DNA of 9,570 bases, from assembly GCA_009928265.1 (NCBI GenBank), contig RFPR01000077.1, positions 1-9,570 of the forward strand, written 5' to 3'. This stretch comes from Pseudomonadota bacterium (GTDB lineage: Bacteria > Verrucomicrobiota > Verrucomicrobiia > Chthoniobacterales > UBA6821). Under the pieces are notes generated by a model. It was not told the origin of the DNA. It made no database searches and worked only from the letters and a program-made list of their open reading frames with translations. Shown one piece after another: positions 5,505-9,570 of this stretch. Both the position numbers and the translations under genes were made by a program. Numbering within the stretch: the first letter of the stretch is position 1; each line of letters starts with the position of its first letter.

Positions 5505-6317
5505 ATGAACCGCGAACCGAAGATTTATCTCCTGCCGAATATGATGACGGCGGGAAATCTGTTCTGCGGGTTTGCCGCGGTTCTTAAGATCATCGAGGGG
5601 GCGCTTCTTAACAATGCGGGTGAGTCCGCGATCCACTCCTACCATACGGCGCTCGCCTTCATCCTCGGCGCCTGCGTCTTTGACCTGCTCGACGGCCGTG
5701 TGGCGCGTCTTGGTGGATTTGAAAGTCCCTTCGGCAGGGAGTTTGACTCACTGGCGGACGTCGTCTCTTTCGGGCTCGCGCCTGCCCTGCTGGTCTACCA
5801 GATCGTGCTCAAGGACTTTCACAAGACCGGCTGGGCTGTTGCCTTCATCTATCTGCTCTGTGGGTCCCTGCGGCTTGCGCGCTTCAACTGCATCGCCGCC
5901 GTTGAGACTGATCCTGCGGCTGCCAAGGAACACTCCAAGGAATTCCTCGGCTTCCCCATCCCGGCAGCCGCTGGTCTCATCGCCTCCCTGACACTCTTCA
6001 TGCTCTGGCTGGATGAGGGAGAGAGGACGATTGGACGCTGGAAGTTCGCTCTGCCAGTGCTTCTGCTGTTCCTCTCCTTCATGATGTTCAGCAAGGTGCG
6101 ATATCCCAGCTTCAAGGGGCTTGGTTGGCGCACACAGCGCTCCCTGCCGAAGTTCCTGCTCATCATCGTGGTGCTTGCCTTTGCGGGGCTGAACTACGAG
6201 TGGATGCCGGCCGTGCTCTTTGTGCTGTTCCTGGTTTACGGATTCATCCGCCCCCTGATTTCGCGCTCTTGGCGCAAGGAAATCGAGGATGAGGAGGATC
6301 ACGAACAGGAGCGCTAG
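5505..6317 (+). CDS. pssA: CDP-diacylglycerol-serine O-phosphatidyltransferase
   Basis: Integral membrane enzyme that joins serine to CDP-diacylglycerol, giving phosphatidylserine for the adjacent Psd. The full CDP-alcohol phosphotransferase signature is present. D60, D63, G64, A67 and R68 lie in FDLLDGRVAR; G77, D81 and D85 lie in FGREFDSLAD. The N-terminal LLPNMMTAGNLFCGF is typical of the membrane-bound (Bacillus/yeast-like) PssA class rather than the E. coli phospholipase-D-like class. Several hydrophobic helices follow, and the protein ends in a strongly acidic tail after SWRKE. At 270 aa the length fits the family. Start ATG 5505 has no Shine-Dalgarno sequence. It follows psd by 32 bases and precedes pgsA by three, so one transcript is likely. 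Confidence 0.94.
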   Translation: MNREPKIYLLPNMMTAGNLFCGFAAVLKIIEGALLNNAGESAIHSYHTALAFILGACVFDLLDGRVARLGGFESPFGREFDSLADVVSFGLAPALLVYQIVLKDFHKTGWAVAFIYLLCGSLRLARFNCIAAVETDPAAAKEHSKEFLGFPIPAAAGLIASLTLFMLWLDEGERTIGRWKFALPVLLLFLSFMMFSKVRYPSFKGLGWRTQRSLPKFLLIIVVLAFAGLNYEWMPAVLFVLFLVYGFIRPLISRSWRKEIEDEEDHEQER

Positions 6318-6320
6318 CAG

Positions 6321-6887
6321 GTGATGAATCTTCCCAACAAACTCACCGTGGGACGCCTCGTCCTGACGGTTTTCTTTGTCGGCTTCCTCTCGACGAGCAC
6401 CCACTGGGGCGATGTGGCTGCGCTGACTCTCTTCATTATCGCCTCGCTGACCGATTGGCTTGACGGCTATTTGGCGCGGAAGCTCAACCAAATGACCAAT
6501 TTCGGCAAGCTGATGGACCCTCTCGCCGACAAGGTTCTCGTCGCCTCGGCGCTGGTCTGCTTGATCCCGCTTCGGGCCCTCCCTGCCTGGGTGGTCATTG
6601 TGATCATCACGCGCGAATTCCTGATCACGGGACTGCGCCAAATCGCCGCCAGTCAGGGAGTGATCCTGCCTGCCGATCCGCTCGGGAAGCACAAGACCGC
6701 CTGGCAACTCATTACCATCCTCTTTTACCTCATCCTGCTCGCCGCCGGGGATTGCTTCGGAGACGAGTCGCGCTGGCTGAAGTTCCTCTGGGTGCAGGTC
6801 GGCCCTTGGCTGATTGGCATCACGGTGGTCCTGACGATCTACTCCGGCCTCGCCTATCTCTGGAAGAACAGGAGTCTGCTCCGCTGA
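6321..6887 (+). CDS. pgsA: CDP-diacylglycerol-glycerol-3-phosphate 3-phosphatidyltransferase
   Basis: Makes phosphatidylglycerophosphate, the committed step to phosphatidylglycerol and cardiolipin, in the inner membrane. At 188 aa it is a standard PgsA. The signature runs D45, D48, G49, A52, R53, G62, D66 and D70, in TDWLDGYLAR and FGKLMDPLADK. The latter string is strongly typical of PgsA. The N-terminal NLPNKLTVGRL and ITREFLITGLRQIA also match, and four to five hydrophobic helices are visible. The reading frame begins GTG-ATG: GTG 6321 has AGGAG about ten bases upstream, and ATG 6324 is equally plausible and gives the usual MNLPNKLT start. It follows the pssA stop by three bases, so coupling is likely. 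PgsA and PssA compete for the same CDP-diacylglycerol pool. Confidence 0.95.
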   Translation: MMNLPNKLTVGRLVLTVFFVGFLSTSTHWGDVAALTLFIIASLTDWLDGYLARKLNQMTNFGKLMDPLADKVLVASALVCLIPLRALPAWVVIVIITREFLITGLRQIAASQGVILPADPLGKHKTAWQLITILFYLILLAAGDCFGDESRWLKFLWVQVGPWLIGITVVLTIYSGLAYLWKNRSLLR

Positions 6888-6930
6888 TTCGGACTCTTTT
6901 CACGGAGAAGGCGTTTGCCTTTGACTGCCT

Positions 6931-6957
6931 GAGGCCGCTAGCCTCGAAGGCTCTTTT
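6931..6957 (+). terminator. Overlapping small hairpins ahead of gnd (possible weak terminator/attenuator)
   Basis: Two mutually exclusive hairpins share bases. GAGGC (6931-6935) can pair with GCCTC (6941-6945), or AGCCT (6940-6944) can pair with AGGCT (6948-6952) around a CGA loop. The second is followed by CTTTTC, like a weak intrinsic terminator. It lies between the pgsA stop (6887) and gnd ATG (6979). Stems of 5 bp are short, so function is uncertain. Confidence 0.35.
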
Positions 6958-6978
6958 CAACCCTCTTACACCGAATTT

Positions 6979-8439
6979 ATGAGTACCAAGCAAAGCGACA
7001 TCGGCCTCATCGGCCTCGCCGTCATGGGCGAGAACCTCGTCCTCAACATGGAGAGCAAGGGCTTCTCCGTCAGTGTCTACAACCGCACCGCGGCCGTGAC
7101 CGAGAAGTTTGCCGAGAGCCGCGCCAAGGGGAAGAACATCCTCCCGACCAAGTCGCTTGAGGAGTTTGTTTCCTCCCTTGCCCGTCCCCGCAAGGCCATG
7201 ATCATGGTGAAGGCCGGCGGCCCCGTGGACGCCGTGATCGAGCAGCTCATTCCCCTGCTGGAGCAGGGTGACATCATCATCGACGGCGGCAACAGCCTCT
7301 GGACAGACACCCAGCGCCGTGAAAAATATCTCAAGGAAAAGGGCCTCCACTATGTCGGCTCCGGAGTCTCCGGCGGCGAGGAGGGTGCACTCAAGGGCCC
7401 CTCGATCATGCCCGGCGGCTCCAAGGAGTCGTGGGAGGCGCTCGGCCCCATCTTCCGTAAGATCGCCGCGATTGTGGAGGGCGAGCCCTGCTGCCGTCAC
7501 ATGGGTCCCGACGGCGCCGGACACTACGTCAAGATGGTCCACAACGGCATCGAGTACGGCGACATGCAGCTCATCTGCGAGGCCTATGCGATCCTGAAGG
7601 CCGGCATCAATCCGAGCGCCGAGGAGTTCCACGAGATCTTTGCCGAGTGGAACAAGGGCGAGCTCAACAGCTACCTCATCGACATCACCGAGCAGATCTT
7701 CAGCAAGAAGGACGAGGAGACCGGTAAGCCTCTCGTCGACATCATCCTCGATAAGGCCGGCCAGAAGGGCACGGGCAAGTGGACCGTGGGCAACGCCGTC
7801 GAGCACGGCATCGTCCTCTCCACCGTTAACGCAGCCGTCGAGGCCCGCATCCTTTCCTCGATGAAGGCCAAGCGCGTCGCCGCCAGTTCCATCCTGCCTG
7901 CCTGGCAGGCGCCCGCCTTCACCGGCGACCGGAAGCAGTTCATCAACGACGTTCGCGACGCCCTCTACGCCAGCAAGATCGTCAGCTACGCCCAGGGACT
8001 CGACCTGCTCGGAGCCGCCAGCAAGTTCTACGACTGGAATCTGAACTTCGGAGACATTGCCACGATCTGGCGCGGCGGCTGCATCATCCGTGCGGCCTTC
8101 CTCAACCGCATTAAGGAGGCCTACGAGGCTAATCCCTCGCTCGAGAACCTCATGCTCGCCCCCTTCTTCACCGATGCCTTCGCCCGGGCTCAGGCCGGAT
8201 GGCGCCGCGCCATCTGCGCCGCCGTCGAGAGCGGGGTGGCGGCTCCCGCCTTCACGGCGAGCCTCGGTTACTACGACAGCTACCGCAGTGCCCGCCTCCC
8301 GGCGAATCTCCTGCAGGCCCAGCGCGACTTCTTTGGTGCCCACACCTACGAGCGCACCGACAAGCCCGAGGGAGAGTTTTTCCATACCAACTGGACCGGT
8401 CACGGCGGGTCGACGGCCTCGACCACCTACAACGCCTGA
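6979..8439 (+). CDS. gnd: 6-phosphogluconate dehydrogenase (decarboxylating)
   Basis: Oxidative pentose phosphate pathway enzyme. It converts 6-phosphogluconate with NADP+ to ribulose 5-phosphate, CO2 and NADPH, in the cytosol. At 486 aa it is the full-length dimeric type. The Rossmann motif is GLIGLAVMGENL (9-20) with NRT at 35-37. The substrate segment is GSGVSGGEEGALKGPSIMPGG (split around 127-147). Catalytic K185 and E192 lie in GHYVKMVHNGIEYGDM. GTGKWT lies at 264-269, and C-terminal R449 and H455 in QRDFFGAHTYER complete the partner-subunit site. Codons end overwhelmingly in C or G (AAG, ATC, GCC, CTC), more so than in psd, which suggests high expression. No Shine-Dalgarno sequence precedes ATG 6979. 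The 91-base gap and hairpins upstream suggest separate or modulated transcription from pgsA. A long open frame on the opposite strand is a composition artefact. Confidence 0.98.
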   Translation: MSTKQSDIGLIGLAVMGENLVLNMESKGFSVSVYNRTAAVTEKFAESRAKGKNILPTKSLEEFVSSLARPRKAMIMVKAGGPVDAVIEQLIPLLEQGDIIIDGGNSLWTDTQRREKYLKEKGLHYVGSGVSGGEEGALKGPSIMPGGSKESWEALGPIFRKIAAIVEGEPCCRHMGPDGAGHYVKMVHNGIEYGDMQLICEAYAILKAGINPSAEEFHEIFAEWNKGELNSYLIDITEQIFSKKDEETGKPLVDIILDKAGQKGTGKWTVGNAVEHGIVLSTVNAAVEARILSSMKAKRVAASSILPAWQAPAFTGDRKQFINDVRDALYASKIVSYAQGLDLLGAASKFYDWNLNFGDIATIWRGGCIIRAAFLNRIKEAYEANPSLENLMLAPFFTDAFARAQAGWRRAICAAVESGVAAPAFTASLGYYDSYRSARLPANLLQAQRDFFGAHTYERTDKPEGEFFHTNWTGHGGSTASTTYNA

Positions 8440-8445
8440 GACAGT

Positions 8446-8462
8446 CCCCGATCCCTTCGGGG
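8446..8462 (+). terminator. Short hairpin just after the gnd stop
   Basis: CCCCGA (8446-8451) pairs perfectly with TCGGGG (8457-8462) around a five-base loop, seven bases after the TGA. No T-run follows, so it is probably not a terminator alone. It may protect the mRNA 3' end or support the stronger hairpin downstream. Confidence 0.4.
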
Positions 8463-8482
8463 GGTTAGGTTCAGGATTCCTC

Positions 8483-8516
8483 AAAGGGGTCGGCGAAAGC
8501 CGGCCCCTTTCTCTTT
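8483..8516 (+). terminator. Rho-independent terminator of gnd
   Basis: The arms 8483-8494 (AAAGGGGTCGGC) and 8499-8510 (GCCGGCCCCTTT) pair over 12 bp with a single T-G wobble. The loop is GAAA, a GNRA tetraloop closed by a C-G pair. A T-rich tail, CTCTTT, follows. The A-rich 5' flank pairs with the start of the T tract, so it may also work on the minus strand, although no gene converges on it here. Confidence 0.88.
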
Positions 8517-8578
8517 ACCTCGGTCCTTTTGATCGGGGTGTTTGCCCTTGCCCGATGATCCTCCTGCCGTAGGGTTAG

Positions 8579-9570
8579 ATGTTAATGGCTTTTAGTCGTC
8601 CAGTACTCCTGTGGGGAATGCTCCTGCTGACCGCTACGGTCAGGGCTGAGACCTCCACCCTGCAAAAGGTAAAATCGTTCTTCGGAAGCGACTCCGGTGC
8701 GATGTCCTCCGCCGATTTCGAGCGGATGGCCATGCAGATCAGGGAGAAGGCGATCCAGCAGACCCGTCCCCCCACCGTTAGCGTCCCGACCTCCACTTCC
8801 GTTGTCGGTTTTGGGAAATACCCGTGGCACCGCAACATCATGACCACCGTGTTCTGGATCGGCGAGCGTCCTACGGCCCGTAATCCTGTCCCCAATAATC
8901 GCAGCGCCTGGGATGCCAACTGGGCGAGGAACTACGGCGGCTATGATAATCCCGACCCTCACTACCGCGATTCCCGGACCTATGCACCGCGCGGCTTTGT
9001 GCCCCGTCAGAACCCATTCTACATCGCTCTTCCTTACTGCGATGTCTCCCATGGAAACACCAAGTCCGAGGTCAAAAGCGTGGTGCCCTGGTACCGCGAC
9101 TGCTTTGAGCGACCCGGAAAGTCCATTCTGAAGGGCCGTTGGATCGCCATTCACCATGGCGGACGGACCGCCTTTGCCCAGTGGGAGGATTGCGGCCCCT
9201 TCCGCACCGATCACTGGCAGTATGTTTTCGGTAACGGCAGTGTCCGTCCCCGTCCTAACCTGAACCGAGGTGCGGGGCTCGACATCTCCCCGGCCGTGCG
9301 CGACTACCTCGGCATGGGCAAGAACGACCTCTGCGACTGGAAGTTCGTGGAAGCTGGCAGTGTTCCCGATGGGCCCTGGAAATATTATGGCGACAACAAC
9401 ACTTTCGTCCTCATGCGCAAGGGGATAAATCTCTTGCAGCGCGACCGCAACAATGCCCGCGGCAGTCGCTCCTCGACCACCTACACGACCCATCCGAGCA
9501 GCAGTTCGGTGCCGCTTTCTGGATCCACGACGGGCGTGCGCGTCAGCCCACCCTTTGGTTCCACGGAATA
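8579..9570 (+). CDS. Secreted protein with probable double-psi beta-barrel core, 3' end outside window
   Basis: The frame is open from ATG 8579 to the window edge (330 codons seen, no stop). An N-terminal signal peptide covers about 1-23: hydrophobic LLWGMLLLTATV, then VRA with cleavage before E24. A linker rich in Pro, Asn, Tyr and Trp follows, then a more conserved-looking core at about 183-260. There, GRWIAIHHGGRTAFAQWEDCGPF followed later by GAGLDISPAVRDYLG resembles the pattern of RlpA-like double-psi beta-barrels (strand, then D-x-GP, then LDLS-x-A-x-x-LG). D204, G206, P207 and D235 occupy the diagnostic spots. Four Cys (154, 175, 205, 252) could form disulfides in the periplasm. After about 295 the chain turns Ser/Thr-rich. 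ATG 8585 is an alternative start. Wall-related activity is only inference. Confidence 0.75.
   Translation, partial: MLMAFSRPVLLWGMLLLTATVRAETSTLQKVKSFFGSDSGAMSSADFERMAMQIREKAIQQTRPPTVSVPTSTSVVGFGKYPWHRNIMTTVFWIGERPTARNPVPNNRSAWDANWARNYGGYDNPDPHYRDSRTYAPRGFVPRQNPFYIALPYCDVSHGNTKSEVKSVVPWYRDCFERPGKSILKGRWIAIHHGGRTAFAQWEDCGPFRTDHWQYVFGNGSVRPRPNLNRGAGLDISPAVRDYLGMGKNDLCDWKFVEAGSVPDGPWKYYGDNNTFVLMRKGINLLQRDRNNARGSRSSTTYTTHPSSSSVPLSGSTTGVRVSPPFGSTE

Noticed and set aside
5748..6707. 319-codon open frame on the minus strand opposite pssA and pgsA
   Set aside because: It spans two genes with intact catalytic motifs on the plus strand. The translated product is charged, His/Gln-rich low-complexity sequence typical of a shadow frame.
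6820..8484. 554-codon open frame on the minus strand opposite gnd
   Set aside because: It is antisense to an unmistakable gnd whose third-codon C/G bias removes stops from the opposite frame. The product is low-complexity (Gly/Ala/Val/Leu/Asp-rich) with no recognisable domain.
8582..9493. 303-codon minus-strand open frame at the right end
   Set aside because: The plus-strand frame over the same stretch has a signal peptide and a domain-like core, while the minus frame gives Val/Gly/Ala-rich sequence without features.

Overview
This window looks like chromosomal housekeeping DNA from a member of the Verrucomicrobiota (PVC superphylum). The best lineage marker is a 51-codon gene for the small basic protein known from Verrucomicrobia and Chlamydiae (2834-2989). 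GC-rich coding DNA, sparse Shine-Dalgarno sequences and two secreted proteins of unclear function are compatible with that placement. I see no transposase, phage gene, CRISPR array, tRNA or rRNA. The genus cannot be named from the sequence alone.

Left part (133-4701), all on the minus strand. Read 5' to 3' on that strand, the first genes are an Fe-S cluster assembly group: a CxxC/rhodanese-fold protein that lacks the usual catalytic cysteine, an IscU/NifU-type scaffold, and SufT. Next comes the small basic protein with its own good sigma-70-like promoter, then an RsuA/RluB-type pseudouridine synthase, a RidA imine/enamine deaminase, a secreted protein with a possible caspase/CHAT/gingipain-like (clan CD) His-Cys signature, and a DUF983 zinc-ribbon membrane protein. 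A short divergent intergenic region (4702-4803) separates this block from the right half.

Right part (4804-9570), all on the plus strand. A compact phospholipid head-group cluster comes first: psd (phosphatidylserine decarboxylase), pssA (phosphatidylserine synthase) and pgsA (phosphatidylglycerophosphate synthase). Together these draw on CDP-diacylglycerol to make phosphatidylethanolamine and the phosphatidylglycerol precursor. Next is gnd (6-phosphogluconate dehydrogenase), closed by a textbook Rho-independent terminator. The window ends inside a secreted protein with a likely double-psi beta-barrel core, whose 3' end lies outside.

Most of the window is ordinary. The items worth a second look are the secreted clan CD-like protein, the Cys-to-Asp rhodanese beside the Fe-S genes, the near-leaderless promoter of the small basic protein, and several short intergenic inverted or tandem repeats. 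I found no clear evidence of a new multi-gene system. No intergenic stretch exceeds 300 bases.
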